DNA of 64,000 bases from Betaproteobacteria bacterium (lineage in GTDB: Bacteria; Pseudomonadota; Gammaproteobacteria; Burkholderiales; Burkholderiaceae_C), in assembly GCA_025356445.1 (NCBI GenBank), contig JANXSZ010000053.1, positions 17,460 through 81,459 on the forward strand, written 5' to 3'. Below, piece by piece: positions 54,182 to 63,166 of this stretch. A program made the translations under genes and the position numbers. The notes under the pieces were generated by a model. That model was given only the letters and a program-made list of their open reading frames with translations, searched no databases and was not told the DNA's origin. Within the stretch, counting starts at the first letter, position 1, and every line of letters starts with the position of its first letter.

Positions 54182-55655
54182 AAATACCTTCCCTAAGCTG
54201 AGCCCTTTGCCCTTCGCCTTGGCTGTCCTGCTCGCGGGTTGCGCCGCAGTAGGGCCAGATTACCAGCGCCCTGAAGCACCGGTTGTCAGCAGCTTCACCC
54301 GTGAATCCGTGAATACGACCGTAAACACAAGCTTGATGGGCCAAGAAGAAGTGCACGCCGAATGGTGGAAGGCCTACGGCTCACCCCGTGTGGATGCCTT
54401 GGTTACCCGTGCGTTGGCACACAACCCCAGTATCGAAGCGGGCCTTGCCACCCTGAAGGCGGCACAAGAAAACGTCACGGCCCAGCGCGGCCTGTTTTAC
54501 CCCACAGTGTCGGCAGGCTACGGGGCGTCGCGGCAAAACTCGGGCAGTGTGCTGTCTTCACCGTTGAATTCAGGCGATAACCTGTTCAATCTGCATACCG
54601 CTCAGCTCACGGTGGGCTTTGTGCCAGACGTTTTAGGGGGTAACCGTCGTCAAGTGGAATCGCTACAGGCCTCGGCACTCAGCCAAGCGTACCAATTGGA
54701 CGCCTTCAAAATCACCCTGGTCAGCAACGTGGTGGCAGCGGCCATCCAGGAGCAGCTGCTGAGCGAGCAGATTGCCATCGTCAAGAATGCCATCCAGATT
54801 GCACAAGACCAGCTGAAGCAGCTGTTGAGGCTCAAGAATTCGGGCTACTCCAGCGGTTTGGATGTGGCACAACAGCAGGCTACCTACGCCCAAACGGTGG
54901 CGCTGCTGCCGCCCTTGCAAAAGCAAATTGACCAGACCCGTGATTTGCTCGCCGTCCTGTGTGGGCAATTGCCTGCGCAAGCCTTGCCCGGTGGCGATGC
55001 TGAGGCGACCCGCAACGCCATCCGAAAACCAAGCGCATTGCCACAGATCGTGCCCTCCAGCCTGGTCGCACACCGTCCCGACGTGCAAGCGGCACAAGAG
55101 CAGCTTCACGCCAGCTACGCGCAGATTGGTGTGGCGGTGGCGAACATGTTGCCCCAGTTATCACTCTCAGCCAACCTCGCCTTCAGTGGTGGCGCCTTGG
55201 GGGGCTTGTTTTCTGCGGCCAACACGTCCTGGGGCTTGCTGGGTGGGCTGACACAGCCGCTGTTCGCTGGGGGCATGCTCAGCGCACGCAAACGTGCCGC
55301 CGAGGCCACTGCCCAAGCAGCCAAAGCGCAGTACCAGAGTGTGGTGCTGACGGCGTTTCAAAACGTGGCGGACACCCTGTACGCCCTGGACGCCGATGCC
55401 AAGTCCCTCACCGCCGCACAAGATGTGGAGACAGCTAACACCCAGCTTTTGACGCATACGCAACAGCAGTTCACCCTGGGCTACACCTCACGCGTGGTGC
55501 TGCTGGCCGCGCAGCAAGCGGTGCTGCAAGCGCAACTGGCCCGCGTCGCAAGCCATGCGATGTACCTGGGTGATACGGTGGCTCTGCACCAGGCGCTGGG
55601 GGGCGGCTGGGCGGTAAATACCCGTATAGTCAGCGCGACTACCCTGCCCCCTTGA
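54174..55655 (+). CDS. RND outer-membrane factor lipoprotein (NodT/OprM-type)
   Basis: A 493-residue outer-membrane channel protein. The signal peptide ends in a lipobox (LLAGC), followed by the OEP domain pattern: AEWWKAYGSPRVDALVTRALAHNPSIEAG and VQAAQEQLHASYAQIGVAVANMLPQLSL, duplicated as usual. Long coiled-coil-like helices follow. It overlaps the RND pump stop by 8 bases (ATG at 54174), completing the tripartite operon. A GTG at 54165 would also work. Confidence 0.93.
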   Translation: MLKNTFPKLSPLPFALAVLLAGCAAVGPDYQRPEAPVVSSFTRESVNTTVNTSLMGQEEVHAEWWKAYGSPRVDALVTRALAHNPSIEAGLATLKAAQENVTAQRGLFYPTVSAGYGASRQNSGSVLSSPLNSGDNLFNLHTAQLTVGFVPDVLGGNRRQVESLQASALSQAYQLDAFKITLVSNVVAAAIQEQLLSEQIAIVKNAIQIAQDQLKQLLRLKNSGYSSGLDVAQQQATYAQTVALLPPLQKQIDQTRDLLAVLCGQLPAQALPGGDAEATRNAIRKPSALPQIVPSSLVAHRPDVQAAQEQLHASYAQIGVAVANMLPQLSLSANLAFSGGALGGLFSAANTSWGLLGGLTQPLFAGGMLSARKRAAEATAQAAKAQYQSVVLTAFQNVADTLYALDADAKSLTAAQDVETANTQLLTHTQQQFTLGYTSRVVLLAAQQAVLQAQLARVASHAMYLGDTVALHQALGGGWAVNTRIVSATTLPP

Positions 55656-55732
55656 ATGGTTGAACCAACAGCGATTACATTCGCTCGCAATTGACGAATT
55701 TTCCGCTTACTGCTGACCAGTACGCCTCAACC

Positions 55733-56443
55733 ATGACCACCACGTTCCTTTTACGTCAAAAGCTGCTGGCTGAATTCACCGGCACCGCCGCTCTGCTCTG
55801 CGCCGTCATCGGCTCAGGCATCATGGCCGAGCAACTGGCGGGGGGCAATGTGGCGGTGGCGCTGCTGGCAAATACGCTGGCCACGGTGTTTGCGCTGTTC
55901 GTGTTGATTGAAACCCTGGGGCCAGTGAGCGGTGCGCACTTCAACCCGCTTGTCACCTTGGTTTTAGCATCAAAAGGACTGCTCGCGCAAACTGGATGGG
56001 CACAGGTAGCTATGCTTTATATAGCAGCTCAGTTGCTGGGTGCAGCAGCTGGTGCCTGGACCACGCACGCCATGTTTGACTTGCCGGTCTGGCAACTCAG
56101 CCACAAACTGCGCGGTGGCTGGACGGCCACGGGGGCATTTACAGGCTATGGGCAATGGCTTGCCGAAGCCGTGGCGACGGGTGGGCTGGTGTTCGTCATC
56201 TTGCGCACGCTCAGTACACAGGTCCATGCCCGTGCCAGCGTGCTGGTGGCTTGCTACATCGGGGCGGCCTACTGGTTCACCGCAAGCACCAGCTTTGCCA
56301 ACCCGGCGGCTGTGCTGGGACGGATGCTGACCGACAGCTTTGCCGGGATTGCACCTGCCAGTGCGCCGGGCTTCGTGCTGGCGCAGTGCCTGGGGGCCTT
56401 GGCGGGTGTGGGGTTGGCCCATGCGTTAGCGCCAAAACCTTAG
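55733..56443 (+). CDS. Aquaporin/glycerol-facilitator family channel
   Basis: A 236-residue MIP-family membrane channel with six hydrophobic helices. The two half-helix motifs are HFNPLVTL and FANPAAVLGRM, so the second NPA is intact and the first is NPL. LLAEFTGTAALLCAVIGSG is the family N-terminus. Bacterial aquaglyceroporins placed beside arsC act as arsenite exit routes (AqpS). The arsC gene follows after 40 bases on the same strand, so this is the inferred role. A dispersed palindrome copy is at 56009-56029. I prefer the ATG at 55733 to an upstream TTG. Confidence 0.9.
   Translation: MTTTFLLRQKLLAEFTGTAALLCAVIGSGIMAEQLAGGNVAVALLANTLATVFALFVLIETLGPVSGAHFNPLVTLVLASKGLLAQTGWAQVAMLYIAAQLLGAAAGAWTTHAMFDLPVWQLSHKLRGGWTATGAFTGYGQWLAEAVATGGLVFVILRTLSTQVHARASVLVACYIGAAYWFTASTSFANPAAVLGRMLTDSFAGIAPASAPGFVLAQCLGALAGVGLAHALAPKP
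56009..56029. repeat. Dispersed element, copy 6 (GCTAT-N7-ATAGC-AGCT)
   Basis: GCTAT and ATAGC are perfect complements, with AGCT in place of the TGCT tail of other copies. It aligns at 18 of 23 bases with the copy in the NodT-type gene (60425-60447). It encodes VAMLYIAAQ of the channel's helix region, in frame. Confidence 0.5.
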
Positions 56444-56483
56444 TTTTGTATTTGATTTTTTCTTGATCTTTGACCACAGACCT

Positions 56484-56915
56484 ATGAGCAACACCACTGT
56501 TTTTCACAACCCCGCCTGCGGCACCTCCCGCAACACGCTGGCATTGATCCGCAATGCAGGCATCGAACCTGAAGTGATCGACTACCAAATAACCCCCCCT
56601 GGCCGCGACAAGCTGGTCGCGCTGGCCGCTCAATTGGGCCTGCCGGTTCGTGCCATGTTGCGCCGCAAAGGCACACCGTATGACGAACTGGCGCTGGACA
56701 ACCCGGCCTTGAGCGACGACGCGCTGATCGACGCCATGGTGGCGCACCCGATTCTGATGGAGCGACCCATCGTCATTACCGCCTTGGGCACCCGCATTTG
56801 CCGCCCGTCAGAGTTGGTGCTGGACATCTTGCCCGCCCCCCAACAAGGCGCGTTCAGCAAAGAAGACGGCGAGCAAGTCATCAATGCCCAAGGGGAGCGT
56901 GTTGCAGGTGGTTAA
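56484..56915 (+). CDS. arsC: Glutaredoxin-dependent arsenate reductase
   Basis: A 143-residue ArsC that reduces arsenate to arsenite with glutathione and glutaredoxin. The catalytic C12 (HNPACGTSRNT) and Arg60, Arg94 and Arg107 sit at exactly the positions known in plasmid R773 ArsC. The ATG at 56484 has weak upstream A/G. It follows the aquaporin and together they would give an arsenate-reduction and arsenite-exit pair. No ArsR or ArsB is in the window. The 3' end overlaps the convergent emrB by 4 bases. Confidence 0.95.
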   Translation: MSNTTVFHNPACGTSRNTLALIRNAGIEPEVIDYQITPPGRDKLVALAAQLGLPVRAMLRRKGTPYDELALDNPALSDDALIDAMVAHPILMERPIVITALGTRICRPSELVLDILPAPQQGAFSKEDGEQVINAQGERVAGG

Positions 56916-58492
56916 TGCGCCCCCGCTGCGGCGTCGGCACTCCCTGCCGTGGCTTTTTGCGGGCGAGTGACCCAGACCAGCGGGATCAACAGCAGAAATA
57001 AAATCGCTGAGGCATAGAACACATCGTTCGCAGCCAGCATAAAGGCTTGCTGGTCGATAAGGCGGCTGATTTGGAACAGTGCTTGATCGGTGCTGAGCCC
57101 GGCGGAAGACAGCCCGGTAAGGGTGCCGGTGGCTGTGGGGTTGCCCACGTTGATGGCCTCGGCCAGGTGGGCGTGGTGCATGGCGGCGCGGTTTTCCCAC
57201 AGGGTGGTGGCGATGGACGTGCCCACCGCACCGGCGGTGATGCGTACAAAGTTGGACAAACCCGAAGCGGCTGGAATGCGGTCTGGCGTCAAGCCCGACA
57301 GCGTGATACTCATCAGCGGGATAAAAAAGAAAGCCATGGCCACGCCTTGCAGCAAGGTGGGCTCCAAAACAGTGAGCAAATCTGCCTGGGTGTTGAAGTT
57401 AGAGCGCATCCACAGCACCACGGCGAACACCAAAAAGGCGAAGCTGGCGAACTTGCGCGGGTCTACTTTGGTGATGTTTTTACCCACCACGGGCGACAGT
57501 ATCAACGCCATCAGCCCCACAGGTGCCATCACGATACCGGCCTGCGTGGCGGTGTAGCTCATGAACTGTTGCAACCACAGGGGCAGCAGCACCACATTGC
57601 CAAAAAACAGCCCGTAGCCCACCGACGTAGCCACCACGCCAGCCCAAAAATTGCGCCGGGCAAACAGCGTCAGATCCACCACGGGGTGCTCTTCGGTCAG
57701 TTCCCAGATCACAAAGAAAGCAAAGCCCACCACCGCTACCACGGCCAGGGCGACCACCTCAGGGGAGTGGAACCAGTCCAGCTCTTTGCCTTTGTCCAAC
57801 ATGATTTGCATGGCACTGACCCACACCACCAGAAGCGCCAGACCGACCGAATCAATCGGCAGCTTTTGCACCAGCGATTCACGTTGGCGGAAGATGGCCC
57901 AAGTAGCCGTGGCGGTCAACAAACCCACGGGAATGTTGATGTAAAAAATCCACGGCCAGCTGAAGTTATCGGTGATCCAGCCGCCCAAGAGCGGCCCCAT
58001 CACTGGTGCAATCAGCGTGGTCATGGCCCACATGGCCATGGCGGTGCCTGCCAGTGCCTTCGGGTAGCTGGCGAGCAACAGGGTTTGCGACAGCGGAATC
58101 ATCGGCCCGGCCACGAAACCTTGCAGGGCACGCACAGCGATCAACGTGTTCATGTTGGGCGCCAAGCCGCACAGCCACGAGGCGATGACAAACAAGATAA
58201 CGCTGGCGACGAACAGCCGCACCTGACCAAAGCGCTGCGAGAGCCAGCCGGTCAGCGGTACCGCAATCGCATTCGCCACCGCAAAGCTGGTAATCACCCA
58301 GGTGCCCTGGTTCGGGCTGACGCCCAAGTCCCCGGCAATGGCGGACAAAGAAACGTTGGCAATCGAAGTGTCCAGCACGTTCATGAAGGTCGCCGCCGAC
58401 AAGGCCACGGTACCCCACAGGCGGGCAGAGCCTTCGAGCGGGGCATGGGCAATGAAGGTCGGCGTAGGAGCAGAGGCAGGCGCGGTGGACAT
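56912..58492 (-). CDS. emrB: EmrB-type DHA2 drug efflux transporter
   Basis: A 526-residue MFS pump of the 14-helix DHA2 family. TFMNVLDTSIANVSLSAIAGDLG and WVITSFAVANAIAVPLTGWLSQRFGQVRLF carry motif A, and VMGPLLGGWITDNFSWPWIFYINIPVG is motif C, shared with EmrB. It is the last gene of the leftward marR-OMF-emrA-emrB operon, 8 bases after emrA. It exports hydrophobic drugs or organic acids with EmrA and the outer-membrane factor as a tripartite pump. Confidence 0.94.
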   Translation of the reverse strand: MSTAPASAPTPTFIAHAPLEGSARLWGTVALSAATFMNVLDTSIANVSLSAIAGDLGVSPNQGTWVITSFAVANAIAVPLTGWLSQRFGQVRLFVASVILFVIASWLCGLAPNMNTLIAVRALQGFVAGPMIPLSQTLLLASYPKALAGTAMAMWAMTTLIAPVMGPLLGGWITDNFSWPWIFYINIPVGLLTATATWAIFRQRESLVQKLPIDSVGLALLVVWVSAMQIMLDKGKELDWFHSPEVVALAVVAVVGFAFFVIWELTEEHPVVDLTLFARRNFWAGVVATSVGYGLFFGNVVLLPLWLQQFMSYTATQAGIVMAPVGLMALILSPVVGKNITKVDPRKFASFAFLVFAVVLWMRSNFNTQADLLTVLEPTLLQGVAMAFFFIPLMSITLSGLTPDRIPAASGLSNFVRITAGAVGTSIATTLWENRAAMHHAHLAEAINVGNPTATGTLTGLSSAGLSTDQALFQISRLIDQQAFMLAANDVFYASAILFLLLIPLVWVTRPQKATAGSADAAAGAH

Positions 58493-58500
58493 GCGTGCTT

Positions 58501-59772
58501 TCAGTGGGCAGCCACCGCAGTGAGGGCCACGCCCGCTTTGGCACCCGCCAGGTTGGCGGTGATGATGCGGCGCACGTCGGCTTCAGCGGCCAGATCGGTA
58601 GCGCTGGCCTCGGGTTTGACGCTGGCAGCAGCGGCGCGCGGCACATCCGCCAGTGTTTTGCCGTCTTTGTTGCGCACATTGATGGCTGCATCCATCGACA
58701 AGCCAATGCGCAGCGGGTTTTTGGCCAATTCCTCGGGGTTCAGGGCAATGCGCACAGGCACGCGCTGCACCACTTTGATCCAGTTACCGGTGGCATTTTG
58801 GGCCGGCAGCAGGGCAAAAGCCGCGCCCGTGCCCACACCCAGACCGGAGACAGTGCCTTGGTACTCGACTTTTTTACCGTACATGTCTGCCGTCAGCGTG
58901 ACGGGTTGACCGATGCGGATGTTGCGCAGCTGCGGCTCTTTGAAGTTGCCGTCCACCCACACCTGGTTCAGTGGGATCAGGGACATCATGGGCGTGCCTG
59001 CGGCAACACGTTGACCGAGTTGCACTGTACGCTTGGCAATGTAGCCATCCACCGGTGCCAGCAAGGCGGCGCGCTGGCTGGCCAGGAAAGACTCATGCAC
59101 TTTGGCGGCAGCGGCCTGCACGCTGGGGTGCAGCTCTACTGTGGTGCCATCGGTCATGGTCTGGTTGCTGGTGAGTTGCTCTTTGGCCGCCACGACAGCA
59201 GCCTGGGCGGAGGCCAGCGTGCTTTTGGCCAGGTCGAGCTGACTTTGGGCGTGGTTGACTTCTTCGGTAGACACCGCGCCATTGCCTATCAGTGATTGGC
59301 GGCGGGCCAGGTCGTCAGCAGCCCGGGCAATGTCGCTCTGGGCCTTGGTCACATCCGCATTGCGGGCGGTGATTTGAACCGACAGGGTGGCGTTGTTGGC
59401 GTACAGCGTACGCACCTGGCGCACGGCTTGGGCCAAGTTGGCTTCGGCCTGGTTCAGCTCGACTTTGGCATCAGCGGGGTCGAGTTTGACAAGGACTTGC
59501 CCCGCCTTCACGAAATCGTTGTCTTCCGCCAAAACAGCCTGCACCGTGCCGGTGATTTGTGGCGTGATCTGGATGATGTTGCCGTTCACGTAGGCGTTAT
59601 CAGTGCCTTCAAAGTTGCGGGACACCACCCAGTCGTAGACGCCTTCGCCAATACCGCCGAGCACGACAACGGCAGCCAGCAGGGCGAGGTATTTTTTACG
59701 GTTAGGGTTGCCTTTAGATGCTGTAGCGGTTGCTGGTAGGGCATTAGGTGCTATGTTTTCAGATGTGCTCAT
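58501..59772 (-). CDS. emrA: EmrA-type membrane fusion protein
   Basis: A 423-residue HlyD-family adaptor. A single N-terminal transmembrane helix (YLALLAAVVVLGGIGEGVYDW) precedes the barrel-sandwich half NGNIIQITPQITGTVQAVLAEDNDFVKAGQVLVKLD, a coiled-coil hairpin of about 100 residues (QLDLAKSTLASAQAAVVAAKEQL), and the second half VDGYIAKRTVQLGQRVAAGTPMMSLIP. The ATG at 59772 is preferred; a GTG 15 bases upstream is also in frame. It pairs with the adjacent EmrB. Confidence 0.93.
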   Translation of the reverse strand: MSTSENIAPNALPATATASKGNPNRKKYLALLAAVVVLGGIGEGVYDWVVSRNFEGTDNAYVNGNIIQITPQITGTVQAVLAEDNDFVKAGQVLVKLDPADAKVELNQAEANLAQAVRQVRTLYANNATLSVQITARNADVTKAQSDIARAADDLARRQSLIGNGAVSTEEVNHAQSQLDLAKSTLASAQAAVVAAKEQLTSNQTMTDGTTVELHPSVQAAAAKVHESFLASQRAALLAPVDGYIAKRTVQLGQRVAAGTPMMSLIPLNQVWVDGNFKEPQLRNIRIGQPVTLTADMYGKKVEYQGTVSGLGVGTGAAFALLPAQNATGNWIKVVQRVPVRIALNPEELAKNPLRIGLSMDAAINVRNKDGKTLADVPRAAAASVKPEASATDLAAEADVRRIITANLAGAKAGVALTAVAAH

Positions 59773-59798
59773 GGACAGGACTTTCACGTAAAAGGGGG

Positions 59799-61274
59799 TT
59801 ACTGCGCAGCAATCTTGCTGTCGGTGGTGGTGGTATGAGCCGGGGCAGAGGCGTAGCCGCCGCCCAGGGCGCGAATCAGCGCAACCTGCGTGTCCAGCGC
59901 ACGCGCACTCAGGTCAAGCTGCTGGCGGCGCAGGGCCAGCAAACGGGTTTCAGCGCTCAGCACCTGCAGTTTGTTGACCAAACCGGCTTTTTGACGCTGA
60001 ACGGCCAGTGCATAGGCCCCATCGGCAGCAGCTTGCGCATGGCGTTGCTCGGCTAGCTGGCGGGTGATGGACTGCACTGAGGTAATTTGGTCGGCCACAT
60101 CGTGCAGGGCGTCAATCACCACGCTGTTGTAACCCTCAATGGCCGCGTCCACGTCAGCCGCTTTACCGGCCAAGTTGGCTCGCAAACGGCCCGAATCGAA
60201 AAGAGGCAAACGCACCGCTGGGCCGACGCCCCACTGTTCGCTGCCGCTGTTCACCAGGCGACCCAAGCCGATGCTGGAGAGACCTGCAAAACCCACCAGA
60301 TTGATGTTGGGGTAAAACTGGGCTTTGGCACTCACCATATCCTGCCCTGTGGCTTCGACACGCCAGCGGGCCGCAGCGATATCGGCACGGCGGGCCAGCA
60401 GGTCAGCGGGAATACGGCTGACCATTGCTATGCTTGTGATAGCTGCTAAAGACGATGGAATAAGCGTATCAGCCACTTTGGGTTGCCCAAGTAGCGCAGA
60501 CAGGGCATGGCGCGTCAACTGGGCTTGTTCGTTCAAGGATTCGATTTGCTGGCGGGCTTCAGGCAAATCACCCTCACTTTGGCGCAGCTCCAGGCGGGTA
60601 TCCAGGCCGGCTTTCAGGCGGTCTTGCACCAGCGACAAGGTTTCTTCACGTTGGGCCAGGGTGCGGCGGGCAACGCTGAGTTGGTCCATCAAGCGGGCCA
60701 GCTGAAAGTACTGGCGAGCGACTTGGCTTGCCAGCAGGACACGGGCTGCCTGCGCATCGGCTTGCGCAGCCTGGGCACTGCCCAAAGCGGCATCAAGGGC
60801 AGCGCGGTTTTTGCCGAAAAAATCAAACTCCCAGTTGCCGCTAAGTTGCAAGGTGCCGCTGTCACGCACCGTACCTGCTAACGGCGGGGGCACGGCACCG
60901 TTGGCGGTGTAGCGCTGGTGGGTGAGGTCTGCGCCTGCATTCAATTGGGGGCCGTTGGCCGCATCCACCATCTCGGTGACAGCCTGAGCACGGGCAAGAC
61001 GGGCTTGGGCTGTTTTAAGGCTGGGACTCTGCCCTGCGGCGGTGGTGTCCAGCGCGGTGTCGATCAGCTGGTTAAGCGGTGCATCGTTAAATGCGCGCCA
61101 CCAATCGGCAGCAATCGGGTTGTCCGCCGTTGCCCCGAACGCCAGCCCCAGCGACGTGGCATCGCGCAGGTGGGAAGTGGGGGCAATGCCCGCATGGTTG
61201 GCGCAGGCAGCCAAAGTGGCGACCAGCAAGGCAGACAGGGCGAAATGAAACACCCTTTTGAAATCAGTCAACAT
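59799..61274 (-). CDS. Outer-membrane factor lipoprotein of the EmrAB-type pump
   Basis: A 491-residue NodT/OprM-family channel. The signal peptide ends in a lipobox (LAAC) near residue 22. Typical stretches are DNPIAADWWRAFNDAPLNQLIDTAL, TGQDMVSAKAQFYPNINLVGFAGL and LFDSGRLRANLAGKAADVDAAIEGYN. I chose the ATG at 61274; the longer frame would run back into marR. It overlaps marR's stop by 11 bases, so translation is coupled. A dispersed palindrome copy lies at 60427-60447. Confidence 0.92.
   Translation of the reverse strand: MLTDFKRVFHFALSALLVATLAACANHAGIAPTSHLRDATSLGLAFGATADNPIAADWWRAFNDAPLNQLIDTALDTTAAGQSPSLKTAQARLARAQAVTEMVDAANGPQLNAGADLTHQRYTANGAVPPPLAGTVRDSGTLQLSGNWEFDFFGKNRAALDAALGSAQAAQADAQAARVLLASQVARQYFQLARLMDQLSVARRTLAQREETLSLVQDRLKAGLDTRLELRQSEGDLPEARQQIESLNEQAQLTRHALSALLGQPKVADTLIPSSLAAITSIAMVSRIPADLLARRADIAAARWRVEATGQDMVSAKAQFYPNINLVGFAGLSSIGLGRLVNSGSEQWGVGPAVRLPLFDSGRLRANLAGKAADVDAAIEGYNSVVIDALHDVADQITSVQSITRQLAEQRHAQAAADGAYALAVQRQKAGLVNKLQVLSAETRLLALRRQQLDLSARALDTQVALIRALGGGYASAPAHTTTTDSKIAAQ
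60427..60447. repeat. Dispersed element, copy 7 (GCTAT-N7-ATAGC-TGCT)
   Basis: A perfect GCTAT/ATAGC pair with the TGCTAAAG tail, inside the outer-membrane factor gene, encoding SSLAAITSIAM in a loop absent from most relatives as far as I can judge. Confidence 0.55.
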
Positions 61275-61773
61275 GGTTTTTTCCTTGGGCCTGAATGGCA
61301 TTGGCGTTGTCTTGCATACGGCGCAGAAAGCTGGTGAACAGCTTGACTTCTTCGACGGAAAAGCCTGCCAGATGGGCGTTTTGCACGCGGCTGAGTGCAA
61401 CGGGCACGGCTTTGGCCGCTTCGCGCCCTGCATCCGTGATCTCCACATTGACCACCCGGCGGTCATCCAGTGAGCGAAGCCGCTTGCAAAGACCTTTGGA
61501 CTCCAGGCGGTCTAACAAACGTGTGGTACCCCCTGCATCAAGCTGGCAGCTGCGCGCCACCTCAGCCACGGTGGATGCGCGGCCCAGAGCCAAGGTGAAA
61601 AGCGGCTTCCATTGTGCGTTGGTCAAACCCGAAGGCTCCAGTTCGCGCTCGATTTCCTGGCTGAGGTACGCCAGCAAGGTCTTCATCAAATGGCCCACGC
61701 TGGCATCGGGGTCGTAGGACTCGGGTTTGTAGAACGGCTCAGACTCAGCTGGCGGTGGAGTGACGATAGGCAT
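61264..61773 (-). CDS. MarR-family transcriptional regulator
   Basis: A 169-residue winged-helix repressor. The HTH is TNAQWKPLFTLALGRASTVAEVARSCQLDAGGTTRLLDRLESKGLCKR and the wing is LDDRRVVNVEITDAGREAA. It is the first gene of an operon with the OMF, emrA and emrB, and probably represses it. The candidate operator ATTGCCTAGACAAT lies 13 bases upstream of its ATG. Effectors of such EmrR-like regulators are hydrophobic or phenolic compounds. Confidence 0.93.
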   Translation of the reverse strand: MPIVTPPPAESEPFYKPESYDPDASVGHLMKTLLAYLSQEIERELEPSGLTNAQWKPLFTLALGRASTVAEVARSCQLDAGGTTRLLDRLESKGLCKRLRSLDDRRVVNVEITDAGREAAKAVPVALSRVQNAHLAGFSVEEVKLFTSFLRRMQDNANAIQAQGKNHVD

Positions 61774-61785
61774 GGCAATAATTAT

Positions 61786-61799
61786 ATTGCCTAGACAAT
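61786..61799. promoter_or_regulatory. Candidate MarR operator ATTGCCTAGACAAT
   Basis: A 14-bp palindrome with ATTG/CAAT arms and a CTAG centre, in the 13-26 bases before the marR start. The arms match the usual MarR half-site TTG-N-CAA geometry. A truncated transposase remnant begins within a few bases to the right, so the natural upstream promoter region may have been cut. Confidence 0.6.
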
Positions 61800-61801
61800 G
61801 A

Positions 61802-62356
61802 TTGTTTAATCATTTAATGATTGGGCAGCTATGTAAAGATGAAGAAGGGCTGACCTTTACCCTGCTGGGCATCATTGACCACGGCTCGCGCAGGCTGTTG
61901 GCCTTGAAGCTGTTGCCGCGCAAGTGCGCGCTGAGCCTGATGGGGCACTTGTTGCTGGTCATGGCCGTGCACGGTGTGCCTGAAGTGATCTGTACGGACA
62001 ACGAGGGCATGTTCCGAAGCCATGTGTGGAAAACCGTCTTCGGGCACATGGGTATTCGGCACCGGCGCAGCAGGCGCAAATGTCCCTGGGACAACCCCGT
62101 GATTGAGCGCCTGTTTGGCCACTTGAAACCGCTGATGCGCCAGCTCAAGCCCATAACCGAAGCGGCCATGAAGCAAGCCTTGGTCGAGTTCAACATTTTT
62201 TACAACCATGTGCATCGGCATATCAGCTTGCAGGGCCGCACGCCGATGGAGGTTTGGAGCGGCAAAACCCTGGCCGATGTGCAAGCCAACGGCCACAGCG
62301 GGCGCTGGGTATCTGCGATGGGGGGCCTGTTAGTGGGGTTTCATCTGCGTTGTTGA
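61802..62356 (+). pseudogene. 5'-truncated integrase-core transposase
   Basis: The C-terminal part of an rve-domain transposase (IS3/IS481-like): FTLLGIIDHGSRRLLALK, ICTDNEGMF (second catalytic Asp), DNPVIERLFGHLK (catalytic Glu) and FYNHVHRHISLQGRTPMEVW. The N-terminal half with the HTH and the first catalytic Asp is missing, and the frame simply opens at a TTG in sequence near marR. It is thus inactive. No inverted terminal repeat was recognised. It is an IS scar flanking the efflux operon. Confidence 0.8.
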
Positions 62357-62733
62357 TGCCATCTGGAGGACGGCGAAACAGCAATGAAACGAGGGGTGTC
62401 CGCAAGGATGCGGAGTTGATACGCCTTGGTGGTGCTACCTGCACAAAAAATAAGCAACTGAAGCCTCGCCAAGTCGCCGGTTTGACGTAAAACCCGCAGC
62501 CCGAGCCTGTGAATTCAGCAGATTGGCTGAAAAAATGGGGTGGCTGTGAGCGTTATGGACATTGCGTTATTGCGGACAGGACACTCCATCGGGTTCTTGC
62601 CGCTGGAGGACAAGACCCAAGGGAATGCCAAGGCTGCAAAGGCCGCCCGGGCAGTGCAACGCAAGACGACGTAGCGCGCAACTTTTTTTAGTGGCTAAAA
62701 GAAGAAGCCACCCGGCATAAACCAGTCCACGTT
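62357..62733. other. Noncoding remnant region after the transposase
   Basis: About 380 bases with no convincing gene. The frame 62509-62691 has no known similarity. In another frame a 40-residue stretch (MDIALLRTGHSIGFLPLED) reads open to about 62674 but I recognise no family. The sequence is likely IS flank and decayed DNA. Confidence 0.4.
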
Positions 62734-62954
62734 TTACGCCACACCCCCATCGGATTTGGGAAGTACTCTGTGTTGAGCTGGTGCTGTTCCGGTACGCTTC
62801 AGGAAGTTCAGACGATGCCCATCCGGATCAGAAAACACCGTTTCAAAAGTAGCAGCTTCTTCGTGGCCAGCTAGCAGCTGCTGGTTGCGCTTATCGTCGA
62901 CTTCCACTTGCGCGCGCCTGGCCAACTGCTCATCCAGCCCAAATGAAGTGTCAT
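62734..62954 (-). pseudogene. Decayed VOC-family (glyoxalase/bleomycin resistance-like) gene
   Basis: The minus strand encodes QVEVDDKRNQQLLAGHEEA and FETVFSDPDGHRLNFLKR, typical of the C-terminal half of a VOC-fold protein. The preceding MTLHLGWMSSWPGARK lies in another frame; joining them needs a single-base shift at the GCGCGC run near 62912. The N-terminal half of the family is not recognisable to 63166. So I consider it a broken gene. Confidence 0.5.
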
Positions 62955-63166
62955 CCCCTTAGCGCATCTCCAGCGCAATTTCGTCGGCGTTGGCCCATGG
63001 CACCGAGCAATAGGGCTGGTGCCACACTTCTCCGTGCTGGAGAGCGGTACGGTGATGATGTCGGGCGGCTGCACGCAGGTCACCGATCGAGAGGCGAGTG
63101 TGCAACAGCTGGCGGTCTGACGAACCCTTGCGTCCGTCGCGGGCGCGGACGATGGTAGGTTGACTC
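62955..63166. other. Short decayed stretch between VOC remnant and GST gene
   Basis: Two overlapping short minus-strand frames (62871-63083 and 62959-63219) read through here without any recognisable family. It is probably the eroded 5' part of the VOC gene or spacer. Confidence 0.3.

Noticed and set aside
57047..58909. Long plus-strand open frame opposite emrB
   Set aside because: Gln-, His- and Arg-rich low-complexity product overlapping emrB and the end of emrA; not a gene.
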